A DNA stretch of 5,519 nt from Comamonadaceae bacterium. GTDB lineage: Bacteria > Pseudomonadota > Gammaproteobacteria > Burkholderiales > Burkholderiaceae_C. The notes under the pieces are model-generated. The model was not told the DNA's origin and searched no databases. It saw only the letters and a program-made list of their open reading frames with translations. Each line of letters begins with the position of its first letter. Position 1 is the first letter of the stretch. A program made the position numbers and the translations under genes. The stretch spans positions 1 to 5,519 of the forward strand of contig CANKNK010000135.1 in the NCBI GenBank assembly GCA_947483455.1, written 5' to 3'. Of the stretch, positions 1-5,519 are shown one piece after another.

Positions 1-71
1 GCGCTGGCGTCCCAGGCTTTGGCAGGTATTCCTTCTAGCGGCGTGCTCAGGCGTTTAGGGGGGGTGGACAT
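1..71 (-). CDS. Possible 5' end of an unidentified downstream gene (partial)
   Basis: An ATG at position 71 on the minus strand opens a frame that stays open to the window edge, giving 23 complete codons. It reads MSTPPKRLSTPLEGIPAKAW and continues for a few residues. Third positions are mostly G or C (GCC, CTG, AGC, ACG, CCG), as in the real genes nearby, and the strand matches the operon upstream. Against it, the stretch is very short, no Shine-Dalgarno sequence precedes the ATG, and I recognise no family from the N-terminus. If real, it would start 58 bases after the MDR stop codon and could be co-transcribed with the operon. Confidence 0.3.
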   Translation of the reverse strand, partial: MSTPPKRLSTPLEGIPAKAWDAS

Positions 72-129
72 AGTTCTTGGGGTTTCAGGATTTAGTCAAT
101 GGCGAAAAAGCGTGTGCATTCCATAGCGC

Positions 130-1224
130 TCAAGGAATCTTCAGCGCGATCTTGCCTACAAAACGTTTAGCCACAAACGCAGCCTGTGCTTGGGCAATAT
201 CGCGCAAATCGAAAGTTTGCGCCAGCAGGGGCGTTAGGCGCCCGCGCGCTACATAGCCTAGCAATTGTTCGAATACCGCATCCTCCTGCCAGGTACAGCC
301 CAGCAATTGCAAGTCTTTGAGATACAGCGTGCGCAAATCCAAAGTCACCATCGGCCCGGCAATCGCACCGGCCGTCGCATAGCGACCGCCGCGCTGCAAT
401 ACCTCCAGCAAATTGGGCCAGGCCGGCCCGCCCACCAAGTCGATGACCACGGCCACGCTTTCTTTGCCCAAGGCCTGCACGATATCGACGTCGCGGCCCA
501 GGGTGTGGGTTGCGCCTATGGTGCCTAAGACGGCGTGTTTGCTTGCATCGGCCTGCGCAATCACCTGCGCGCCACGCAAGTGCGCCAGTTGCACCGCTGC
601 GCTGCCTACGCCGCCCGATGCGCCCGTAATCAGCACGCGCTCACCCGCTTGCACACTGGCACGGGTCAGCAAGTTTTCGGCGGTGGAATAGGCGCAAGGC
701 AGGCAGGCCAGTTCAGCATCGCTCAATGCGCTTTGCACGGCCATGGCGGCACTGGCGGGCACGCGGGTGTATTGCGCAAAGCCACCATCACACTCCGAGC
801 CAAAGTAATCCAAGTCGTAGGGTGCAGCACCGGGCTTGCGCAGCACCGGGCGCACCAGCACGCGCTGGCCTATGCGTGCGCTGTCTACGCCCGCACCCAC
901 TGCCGCGATATGCCCGCAGCAATCTGCGCCCTGGATGCGCGGAAACTGCATGGCCGCGCCGCCCCAGCTGGGCGCGCTGTCCCTGTCAGTATCAAAGCCC
1001 ACGGACGCGTGCTGCGTCGGACCGTCCACGGTTTTGGAATACCAGCCCACGCGCGTGTTGATATCGGTGTTGTTGACGGAACTGGCGGACACGCGGATGA
1101 GCACCTCACCGGCACGCGGCAAGGGCACGGGCAGGTCCTCGCGGTACTGCAATTGTTCGGGGCCGCCAAACCCGGTCAGCAGCACGCCGTGCATGCGCTC
1201 CGGGAGCAAGGCGGCTGCGGCCAT
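130..1224 (-). CDS. Zinc-independent MDR oxidoreductase (quinone oxidoreductase-like, NAD(P)H-dependent)
   Basis: This 364-residue protein belongs to the medium-chain dehydrogenase/reductase superfamily. The N-terminal GroES-like domain (about residues 11-165) carries GVLLTGFGGPE (13-23), SVNNTDINTR (49-58) and GADCCGHIAAVG (99-110). The Rossmann domain has GASGGVGSAAVQ (201-212), the nucleotide-binding loop typical of quinone oxidoreductase or enoyl-reductase members. The position where zinc alcohol dehydrogenases have a catalytic cysteine is in the Asn-Asn-Thr-Asp segment, and the four-cysteine structural zinc lobe is absent, so it probably works without metal. Residues about 60-95 form a longer loop than in short quinone oxidoreductases. 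The start is ATG 1224, three bases after the thioesterase stop codon; ATG 1194 (MHGVLLTGFGG) is an alternative that matches usual family starts better and has GGAG just upstream. It is last in the carnitine cluster, and its substrate cannot be told from sequence. It may reduce or oxidise a carnitine-related intermediate, but that is inference. Confidence 0.88.
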   Translation of the reverse strand: MAAAALLPERMHGVLLTGFGGPEQLQYREDLPVPLPRAGEVLIRVSASSVNNTDINTRVGWYSKTVDGPTQHASVGFDTDRDSAPSWGGAAMQFPRIQGADCCGHIAAVGAGVDSARIGQRVLVRPVLRKPGAAPYDLDYFGSECDGGFAQYTRVPASAAMAVQSALSDAELACLPCAYSTAENLLTRASVQAGERVLITGASGGVGSAAVQLAHLRGAQVIAQADASKHAVLGTIGATHTLGRDVDIVQALGKESVAVVIDLVGGPAWPNLLEVLQRGGRYATAGAIAGPMVTLDLRTLYLKDLQLLGCTWQEDAVFEQLLGYVARGRLTPLLAQTFDLRDIAQAQAAFVAKRFVGKIALKIP

Positions 1225-1227
1225 GGT

Positions 1228-1713
1228 CTAGGCGGTTTTGGCCGCAGGCAGGCTGATGACCCGTCCCACATAGGCCGGGCGCGGCAGACTGCGGTGCGCC
1301 GTGGCCAGCATCTGCACCCGCGCCGCCACATTCGGGACAAAGGGGCTGGCCCGTGGTCCGTCCATGGCCACGCTCAGCAGCATTTGCTCGCTGTAGGCCA
1401 TCACGGTGTCATTGCCTTTGATGTGCAAGGCCAGGCCCACATGCAGGCGTTTGGCGTCATGGCCCAGTACCTGGCAATAGACTTGCACCTGGGCGCCGAG
1501 TTTGACCTCGTGCAAAAAATTCACGTGCGCTTCCAGCGTGAAGATGGAGTGCCCCGTGGCTTGGCGACCGGCGGCGTCCAGACCGATCTGGTCCATCAGC
1601 CCATCGACACCGTAGCTGAACAAGACCATATAAAAGCCATCGCGCAAATGGCCGTTGAAGTCCACCCAGTCACGGATGACCGGGGTTTCGAAGGTAAGCA
1701 AGGTCTCAGGCAT
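1228..1713 (-). CDS. cdhB: Hot-dog acyl-CoA thioesterase, probable betainyl-CoA thioesterase (cdhB-like)
   Basis: A 161-residue cytosolic protein of the 4HBT-type hot-dog thioesterase family. The opening motif [13 protein letters not shown] (residues 16-28) places Asp18 and the following Asn-Gly-His where this family has its catalytic acid and the start of the central helix. [13 protein letters not shown] (58-70) is the typical second strand, with an acidic residue at 61. The length fits a single-domain family member. In carnitine catabolism this enzyme hydrolyses betainyl-CoA to glycine betaine and CoA; the role is inferred mainly from the adjacent dehydrogenase and BKACE genes. I chose ATG 1713, which overlaps the dehydrogenase stop by 8 bases in a different frame, suggesting translational coupling. 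A TTG at 1722 would add three residues. Neither has a clear ribosome binding site. The homologous domain is fused to the dehydrogenase in some bacteria; here the two are separate. The symbol follows P. aeruginosa usage from memory. Confidence 0.87.
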   Translation of the reverse strand: MPETLLTFETPVIRDWVDFNGHLRDGFYMVLFSYGVDGLMDQIGLDAAGRQATGHSIFTLEAHVNFLHEVKLGAQVQVYCQVLGHDAKRLHVGLALHIKGNDTVMAYSEQMLLSVAMDGPRASPFVPNVAARVQMLATAHRSLPRPAYVGRVISLPAAKTA

Positions 1714-2671
1714 CGGGCGCAATACCGTGTTTGAGTTTGGTCGCTTTGATCGCTGCTTGTACCGCCATCAAACAGTCGTCGCGGTAGCGCTCCCAGTCGG
1801 CAATGCTGCGCCCGTCGAGTTGCACTTCGCTACCGTCTGCGACGGCGTCGAGCAAACTATCAGTCAGCTCAGGCGCTTCTAGCTTGGTCCAGGGCAGCTT
1901 GAGCGCCGGGCCGAACTGCGCCATAAAGTGGCGCATACCCGCGTCGCCACCGGCCAGCGTATAAATCAAAAAACTGCCCATAAACGACCAACGCATACCG
2001 GCACCAAAGCGAATAGCGTCGTCAATTTCGCCGGTGGTGGCCACGCCATCGTTGACCAAGTGCAGCGACTCCCGCCACATGGCTTCCAACAGACGGTCGG
2101 CAATAAAGCCGGGCACTTCTTTGCGCACATGCAAGGGGCGCATGCCCAAAGAGCGGTAGACCTGCATGGCCGCCTGTATCGCCTCGGGCGCGGTGTTCAC
2201 GCCACCCACCACTTCCACCAAAGGCAGCAAATACACCGGGTTAAACGGGTGGCCCACGACGCAGCGCTCGGGGTGCTCGGCATCGGCATAAAAATCGCTG
2301 GGTAACAGGCCCGAGGTGCTGGAGCCAATCAGCACATTCGGGCGCGCTGCCGCGGTGATTTGCGCGTGCAGGGCCAGCTTCAAGTCCTGGCGCTCGGGCG
2401 CGCTTTCTTGGATGAAGTCGGCATGGGCCACACATTCCTCTACCGTGGCCACAAACTTCAGGCGCGACTGCGAAGCGCTGGGAGCCAGCCCTTGGGCGGT
2501 CAGCGCACCCCAGGCTTTGGCGGTGCGCTCGCGCAGCGCCGCTTCGGCGCCGGGGGCCGGGTCCCAGGCGACCACGTCCAGTCCATGGGCCAGCGCACGC
2601 GCGACCCAGCCGCTGCCGATGACGCCGGTGCCTAAAGCAGCGAAAGTTTTGATTTCAGTAACAAACGACAT
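1706..2671 (-). CDS. cdhA: L-carnitine 3-dehydrogenase
   Basis: This 321-residue protein belongs to the 3-hydroxyacyl-CoA dehydrogenase family and very probably oxidises L-carnitine to 3-dehydrocarnitine with NAD+ in the cytosol. The N-terminal Rossmann fold has GTGVIGSGW (residues 14-22), with Asp37 at the end of the second strand, which favours NAD over NADP. The region with GSSTSG (116-121), HPFNP (141-145) and LVEVVGG (151-157) supplies the family's Ser, catalytic His141 and partner Glu153. The C-terminal helical domain includes VPGFIADRL (186-194) and [12 protein letters not shown] (221-232). As I recall, pseudomonad L-carnitine dehydrogenases have this same length and closely similar sequence, including the [14 protein letters not shown] opening. 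ATG 2671 is preferred because of that opening and a good AAGGA five bases upstream; a GTG at 2746 in the same frame would add 25 poorly family-like residues. The gene sits between cdhC and cdhB. A 3-hydroxybutyryl-CoA dehydrogenase is the alternative, less likely given the neighbours. Confidence 0.94.
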   Translation of the reverse strand: MSFVTEIKTFAALGTGVIGSGWVARALAHGLDVVAWDPAPGAEAALRERTAKAWGALTAQGLAPSASQSRLKFVATVEECVAHADFIQESAPERQDLKLALHAQITAAARPNVLIGSSTSGLLPSDFYADAEHPERCVVGHPFNPVYLLPLVEVVGGVNTAPEAIQAAMQVYRSLGMRPLHVRKEVPGFIADRLLEAMWRESLHLVNDGVATTGEIDDAIRFGAGMRWSFMGSFLIYTLAGGDAGMRHFMAQFGPALKLPWTKLEAPELTDSLLDAVADGSEVQLDGRSIADWERYRDDCLMAVQAAIKATKLKHGIAPDA

Positions 2672-2776
2672 AGCAATCCTTGGCTTATAAAAAATTAAAC
2701 AGTTTCTAGAAGCGGTACCTGGCCCGTGGGCACTTTCTGCAAGCACCGCAGCGCGGCGGCCTGGGTCTGGCGCCGC
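2672..2776 (-). other. 105-base spacer between cdhC and cdhA, with an AT-rich 3' part
   Basis: This is the only sizeable gap inside the operon. On the minus strand its first two thirds are GC-rich. The last part (about 2682-2705) is strikingly AT-rich, with TTTAATTTTTTATAAG just before the cdhA ribosome binding site. A TATAAG hexamer is present but lies too close to the start codon for a normal leader and has no good -35 partner. I see no convincing hairpin terminator. It may hold an internal promoter or an unstructured translation initiation region; neither is shown. A short open frame (2695-2790) crosses it and is discussed as a finding. Confidence 0.45.
2677..2681 (-). promoter_or_regulatory. 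Ribosome binding site of the carnitine dehydrogenase gene
   Basis: On the minus strand AAGGA lies five bases before ATG 2671 (AAGGA, TTGCT, ATG). It is the clearest Shine-Dalgarno sequence in the window and decides the cdhA start against the upstream GTG at 2746. The other minus-strand genes start inside or next to the preceding stop codon and lack a comparable site, so this gene appears to recruit ribosomes independently. Confidence 0.7.
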
Positions 2777-3664
2777 TTAGCCGCGCTTTTTCAGGCCCAT
2801 GGCCACGCGGCCTTCGGCCGGCGTCATGGGCTTGCCGCCCAGGCGGGTGATGATTTCCACCGCCCGCTCGGTGAGCGAGCCATTGCTGGCGGGCACGCCT
2901 TTGTCCAGCCACAGGTTGTCTTCCAGGCCGACGCGCACATTGCCGCCCAAAATCACCGATTGCGCCAGCATCGGCATTTGCGAGCGGCCAATGCCAAAAG
3001 CCGACCACACCGCGCCCGGCGGCAGGTTGTCCACCATGGCTTTCATGGTGGTAGTGTCCGCCGGTGCGCCCCATGGAATGCCCAGGCAGAGCTGGAACAG
3101 CGGGTTGTCCAGCAGGCCCTCTTTCATCATTTGTTTGGCAAACCAGAGGTGACCGGTATCAAAGATTTCGAGTTCGGCTTTCACGCCCAGCTCGGTGATG
3201 CGCTTGGCCCCGGCGCGCAGCGCCATCGGGGTGGAGACATAAATCGTGTCGCCGTCGCCAAAGTTGAGGGTGCCGCAGTCCAGGGTGCAAATTTCGGGCA
3301 GCAGTTGTTCTACATGGATCAGGCGCGCCATGGGGCCTATCAGGTCGGTGTTGGGACCGAAGTGGGTGGGATGCTCACCGGCGCCGATTTCCAGGTCGCC
3401 GCCCATGCCGGCGGTCAGGTTGACGATGACATCGATGCCCGAATCGCGGATGCGGTCCATGACTTCGGCATACAAAGCAGGGTCGCGGCTGAATTGTCCG
3501 GTCGCAGGGTTGCGCACATGGCAGTGCACCACGGTGGCGCCGGCCTTGGCCGCTTCCACCGCCGCCGCCGCAATCTGCGTGGGCGTGACAGGGATAGCCG
3601 GGTGCTTGCCGACGGTGTCGCCCGCACCCGTGAGTGCGCAGGTAATGATGACGTTGGGGTTCAT
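2777..3664 (-). CDS. cdhC: Beta-keto acid cleavage enzyme (BKACE, DUF849), probable dehydrocarnitine:acetyl-CoA cleavage enzyme
   Basis: A 295-residue TIM-barrel, metal-dependent enzyme of the BKACE family, named after Kce (3-keto-5-aminohexanoate cleavage enzyme). In the carnitine pathway it converts 3-dehydrocarnitine and acetyl-CoA to betainyl-CoA and acetoacetate. The sequence shows [11 protein letters not shown] (residues 7-17), the zinc-binding VHCHVR (46-51, His47 and His49), and [10 protein letters not shown] (241-250), where Arg244, Glu248 and Asp249 match the arginine, third zinc ligand and catalytic acid described for Kce. NLTAGMGGD (82-90), HFGPN (101-105) and [11 protein letters not shown] (126-136) are further family segments. 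It starts at ATG 3664, which overlaps the preceding stop as ATGA, so translation is probably coupled. The full family length is present. BKACE members act on many beta-keto acids; the carnitine assignment rests on the cdhA and cdhB neighbours and on likeness to carnitine-cluster members as I remember them. The symbol follows P. aeruginosa usage from memory. Confidence 0.92.
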   Translation of the reverse strand: MNPNVIITCALTGAGDTVGKHPAIPVTPTQIAAAAVEAAKAGATVVHCHVRNPATGQFSRDPALYAEVMDRIRDSGIDVIVNLTAGMGGDLEIGAGEHPTHFGPNTDLIGPMARLIHVEQLLPEICTLDCGTLNFGDGDTIYVSTPMALRAGAKRITELGVKAELEIFDTGHLWFAKQMMKEGLLDNPLFQLCLGIPWGAPADTTTMKAMVDNLPPGAVWSAFGIGRSQMPMLAQSVILGGNVRVGLEDNLWLDKGVPASNGSLTERAVEIITRLGGKPMTPAEGRVAMGLKKRG

Positions 3665-4404
3665 AGTGCGTAGTCCGTTTCTTCAAGGTCAAGGATGGCT
3701 TTGAGCGCCTGCAAGTGCAAGGCGCAAGCGTCGGTAGGGTAATCGTTCCATTGGGCGCAGGCCTGGCGTGCCACCGCCTCCGGTATCAGGGCCAGCGGCC
3801 GGCCCGTGGACAGGGCCAGCACCTGCACTTTGGCGGCTTTTTCCAGGTAATAGAGTTCGTCCAGGGCTTGGGCCACGCTGTCGCCAATGACCATTACGCC
3901 ATGGTTGCCCAAAAACAGCACGCTTTTGCCGTCTTGCATCAGGGCCGCGACGCGTTCGCCCTCGGACGTATCCAGCGCCATACCCGCATAGTGCCGGTCG
4001 TAGGCGATACGGCCATAAAAGCGACAGGCGTTTTGGTCCAGCGCCAGCCATTCAAAGTCTTGCAGGCAGCACAGCGCGGTGGCATAGGGCATGTGGGTGT
4101 GCAATATGCAGCGCGCCTGTGGCAATCGCTGGTGCAAGGTGGCATGCAGATTCCAGGCGGTGGGGTCGGCGCCCAAGGCGGCGATGCCCTCGCCACTGTG
4201 GTCTGCATCGAGCAGCAGCAGGTCGCTGGCCCGGATGCGCGAAAAATGGCTGCCCACCGGGTTGAGCAAAAACCGCGTGCCGCCTTCGGAGACTGCCAGG
4301 CTGAAGTGGTTGGCAATGGACTCATGCATATCCCAGCGCGCGGCCCAGCGAAAGGCAGCGGCCAGATCGATGCGATCTTGCATCAAAGAGTCTTGTGGGT
4401 GCAT
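3661..4404 (-). CDS. Class II aldolase/adducin-fold protein, probably not a classical aldolase
   Basis: With the chosen start this is a 247-residue protein of the class II aldolase/adducin family. [12 protein letters not shown] and [13 protein letters not shown] near the N-terminus are family signatures. [10 protein letters not shown] (His102 and His104) and GNHGVMV (His168) provide the three histidines that bind zinc in fuculose-phosphate aldolase and ribulose-phosphate 4-epimerase. However, the residue 19 positions before the first zinc histidine, Glu in the aldolase and Asp in the epimerase, is Ala83 in PTAWNLH. This resembles the adducin-like branch, so a standard aldol cleavage is doubtful. 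It is the first gene of the operon, and its stop overlaps the BKACE start by four bases. The frame stays open upstream to 4578, but those residues (basic, low in family likeness) look non-coding. ATG 4404 is preferred; ATG 4383 is also possible. No strong ribosome binding site separates them. Its role in carnitine breakdown is unknown. Confidence 0.82.
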   Translation of the reverse strand: MHPQDSLMQDRIDLAAAFRWAARWDMHESIANHFSLAVSEGGTRFLLNPVGSHFSRIRASDLLLLDADHSGEGIAALGADPTAWNLHATLHQRLPQARCILHTHMPYATALCCLQDFEWLALDQNACRFYGRIAYDRHYAGMALDTSEGERVAALMQDGKSVLFLGNHGVMVIGDSVAQALDELYYLEKAAKVQVLALSTGRPLALIPEAVARQACAQWNDYPTDACALHLQALKAILDLEETDYAL

Positions 4405-4445
4405 GCAGGGGGTTCCGTCCAAATGCCACTGTAGGGCGACTGTCT

Positions 4446-4466
4446 GCACCAAGGTGCTAAAGGTGC
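4446..4466. repeat. Dyad GCACC-AA-GGTGC with overlapping 9-base-period direct repeat (candidate operator)
   Basis: Positions 4446-4457 read GCACCAAGGTGC, a perfect 5-base inverted repeat around two bases. The heptamer AAGGTGC at 4451-4457 recurs at 4460-4466, so the same half site appears three times within 21 bases. It lies 42 to 62 bases upstream of the preferred aldolase-like start, a reasonable place for a regulator of the operon. Short repeats like this can arise by chance, and no regulator gene is present to pair it with. Confidence 0.35.
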
Positions 4467-4554
4467 GACGCATTTTCCGCCAAAAGCGACCTGCGCCTGC
4501 GCGCCCTTTTTTCGCCCGCCAATCGAAAGAATTGTCCCCCTTAGCTAGCAATAC

Positions 4555-4570
4555 GTCGCCTTTTGGCGGC
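4555..4570. other. Small GC hairpin with a TTTT loop
   Basis: GTCGCC and GGCGGC flank a TTTT loop, giving a six-pair stem with one G-T wobble. No run of T follows on either strand, so it does not look like an intrinsic terminator. It could be part of a 5' leader or simply chance. Confidence 0.25.
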
Positions 4571-4639
4571 TGGGGCATGCGCTACTGTGTCACCATCGAT
4601 GCTTCGCCGTCTTGCTGCGGCTCGCAATTGTGTTTGTTT

Positions 4640-5519
4640 ATGCAACTCCCCCGTTTTTCCCGACTCACGCTGCCCCTGGCCTCCTTGCTGTCGGGCGTCA
4701 GCATGTTGGTGGTGGGCATTGCCCTTTTAACGGTGGCCATTGGCGCGCAGGCCGGTCTGGCTAAGTATTCGGGTCTGGTCACCGGCATGATCATGTCGGC
4801 CTATTTCGCTGGCTTTGTTTACGGCACCTATGCCTGCCCGGGTCTCATCCGCCGCGTGGGCTACATCCGCGCCTTTGCCGTGATGGCCTCGGTGGCCTCC
4901 GCCCTGCCGGTGCTGCATGCCTTGTGGACCAACCCCTGGTTCTGGGGCTTGCTGCGCTTTACCACCGGTTTGTGCATTGTGGGCTTGTACATGGTGATTG
5001 AAAGCTGGCTCAATGTAGTGGCCGGGCGCGAAAGCCGGGGCAAGGTGTTTGCGGCCTATATGGCGGTCAGCGGCGTGTCTACGGCGCTGGGGCAGTGGCT
5101 GATTTTGGCCGGCGACCGTTTCGGCTTTATGCCCTTTGCGTTTGCTTCCATTTTGTTTTCCTTCGCCTTGGTGCCTACCACCATGACGACCATCCGCGAA
5201 CCCAAGCAAACCCATGCACCGTCCATGAGCCTGGTGCGTTTGTTCGCCATCTCGCCGATTGGCGCCATCGCCTCTATGGGCTCGGGCCTGATCAGCGGCA
5301 CGTTTTATAGCCTGGGCAATGTGTTTGGCAAAGGTGTAGGCTTTAGCGACAGCCACACCGCCACGTTCATGGCCGCTACGATTTTGAGCGGCGCCGCGTT
5401 TCAGTACCCGGTGGGCCATTTGTCCGATCGCTACGACCGGCGCTCGATGTTGATCTGGGTCTGCCTGATTTCGTCATTGCTCGCGGCCGTGGGCTTTTAC
5501 TTGGCGCGCGAATATGAAA
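4640..5519 (+). CDS. YcaD-like major facilitator superfamily transporter (5' part, truncated by window edge)
   Basis: An open frame from ATG 4640 runs to the right edge, giving 293 codons with no stop. The product is an inner-membrane protein with about nine visible hydrophobic segments (near residues 9-33, 45-63, 74-95, 99-120, 138-158, 162-180, 203-225, 240-258 and 270-289), so about three quarters of a 12-helix transporter. MVIESWLN (118-125) in the fourth helix is characteristic of the YcaD-like group, and GHLSDRYDRR (259-268) is the MFS loop motif between the two helices of the C-terminal half. The substrate is unknown for this group. Divergence from the carnitine operon makes uptake or efflux of a related compound possible, but it could be unrelated. 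The frame is also open upstream to ATG 4577, adding 21 residues rich in Cys and Ser that do not look like a transporter start; no clear ribosome binding site supports either start. Confidence 0.88.
   Translation, partial: MQLPRFSRLTLPLASLLSGVSMLVVGIALLTVAIGAQAGLAKYSGLVTGMIMSAYFAGFVYGTYACPGLIRRVGYIRAFAVMASVASALPVLHALWTNPWFWGLLRFTTGLCIVGLYMVIESWLNVVAGRESRGKVFAAYMAVSGVSTALGQWLILAGDRFGFMPFAFASILFSFALVPTTMTTIREPKQTHAPSMSLVRLFAISPIGAIASMGSGLISGTFYSLGNVFGKGVGFSDSHTATFMAATILSGAAFQYPVGHLSDRYDRRSMLIWVCLISSLLAAVGFYLAREYE

Larger units (their letters stand above)
4405..4639. promoter_or_regulatory. Divergent control region between the carnitine operon and the MFS gene
   Basis: About 235 bases lie between the preferred start of the minus-strand aldolase-like gene and ATG 4640 of the plus-strand transporter. 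Promoters for both directions must lie here or inside the extended reading frames, but I could not identify a convincing -35/-10 pair on either strand. Visible elements are a dyad with an overlapping direct repeat (4446-4466), a GCTAGC palindrome (4544-4549) in a locally AT-richer patch, and a small GC hairpin with a TTTT loop (4555-4570). Both flanking reading frames remain open across most of it, so the true starts, and the region's length, are uncertain. Confidence 0.5.

Noticed and set aside
1..126. A plus-strand frame open from the left edge to TAG 124-126, possible 3' end of a convergent gene
   Set aside because: Third-position base use is unlike the real genes, the translation resembles no family, and the minus-strand frame over 1-71 fits better.
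72..129. A possible terminator after the MDR gene
   Set aside because: Only a short AGCGCT palindrome and a separate CTTTTT run are present. No stem followed by a T-run could be found.
535..1734. A 399-codon plus-strand open frame
   Set aside because: It lies antisense to the MDR and thioesterase genes, which both show clear family motifs. Its translation is rich in His, Gly, Ala, Gln and Arg with no recognisable domain, typical of the mirror frame of GC-rich genes.
2672..2746. A 25-residue N-terminal extension of the carnitine dehydrogenase from GTG 2746
   Set aside because: The family opening ([10 protein letters not shown]) begins at ATG 2671, which has a well-placed AAGGA. The extension has no family likeness and no supporting ribosome binding site.
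2726..3673. A 315-codon plus-strand open frame
   Set aside because: It is antisense to the BKACE gene, with a low-information His/Gly/Ala/Arg-rich product. The minus-strand frame carries all the catalytic motifs.
3715..4434. A 239-codon plus-strand open frame
   Set aside because: It is the antisense shadow of the aldolase-like gene, with Gln/Gly/His-rich translation and no domain.
4561..4588. A possible plus-strand promoter for the transporter (TTTTGG, 16 bases, TACTGT)
   Set aside because: Both hexamers match the sigma-70 consensus poorly, and such matches are expected by chance in this length.
4727..5419. A 230-codon minus-strand open frame
   Set aside because: It is antisense to the transporter frame, whose hydrophobic segments and MFS motifs are clear. 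The antisense product is a His/Gly/Arg-rich shadow.

Overview
The window is GC-rich, densely coding bacterial DNA with a strong preference for G or C at third codon positions. The proteins read like those of a betaproteobacterium, most likely Burkholderiales and perhaps Comamonadaceae. That placement is an impression from composition and protein style, not a database result.

Most of the window (positions 4404 down to 130) is one compact minus-strand gene cluster. In transcription order it holds an adducin-like class II aldolase-fold protein, a DUF849 beta-keto acid cleavage enzyme (BKACE, cdhC-like), an L-carnitine dehydrogenase (cdhA-like), a hot-dog thioesterase (cdhB-like) and a zinc-independent medium-chain (MDR) quinone-oxidoreductase-like protein. 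Junctions are tight: a 4-base ATGA overlap, a 105-base gap, an 8-base overlap and a 3-base gap. The one real gap, before cdhA, contains an AT-rich stretch and the best Shine-Dalgarno site in the window.

The three middle genes form the known route from L-carnitine to glycine betaine. The dehydrogenase oxidises L-carnitine to 3-dehydrocarnitine with NAD+. The BKACE enzyme exchanges acetyl-CoA with it to give betainyl-CoA plus acetoacetate. The thioesterase hydrolyses betainyl-CoA to glycine betaine and CoA. The gene order C-A-B matches what I remember of the Pseudomonas aeruginosa cdh cluster. The flanking aldolase-like and MDR genes are not part of the textbook route and are the least explained part of the operon.

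Upstream, a short divergent control region (about 4405-4639) separates the operon from a plus-strand gene for a YcaD-like major facilitator transporter, which runs off the right edge. The control region contains an inverted repeat and an overlapping direct repeat that could be an operator. No regulator gene lies in the window. At the left edge, positions 1-71 on the minus strand may be the start of another downstream gene, but this is weakly supported. I saw no RNA gene, insertion sequence, CRISPR array or prophage feature.
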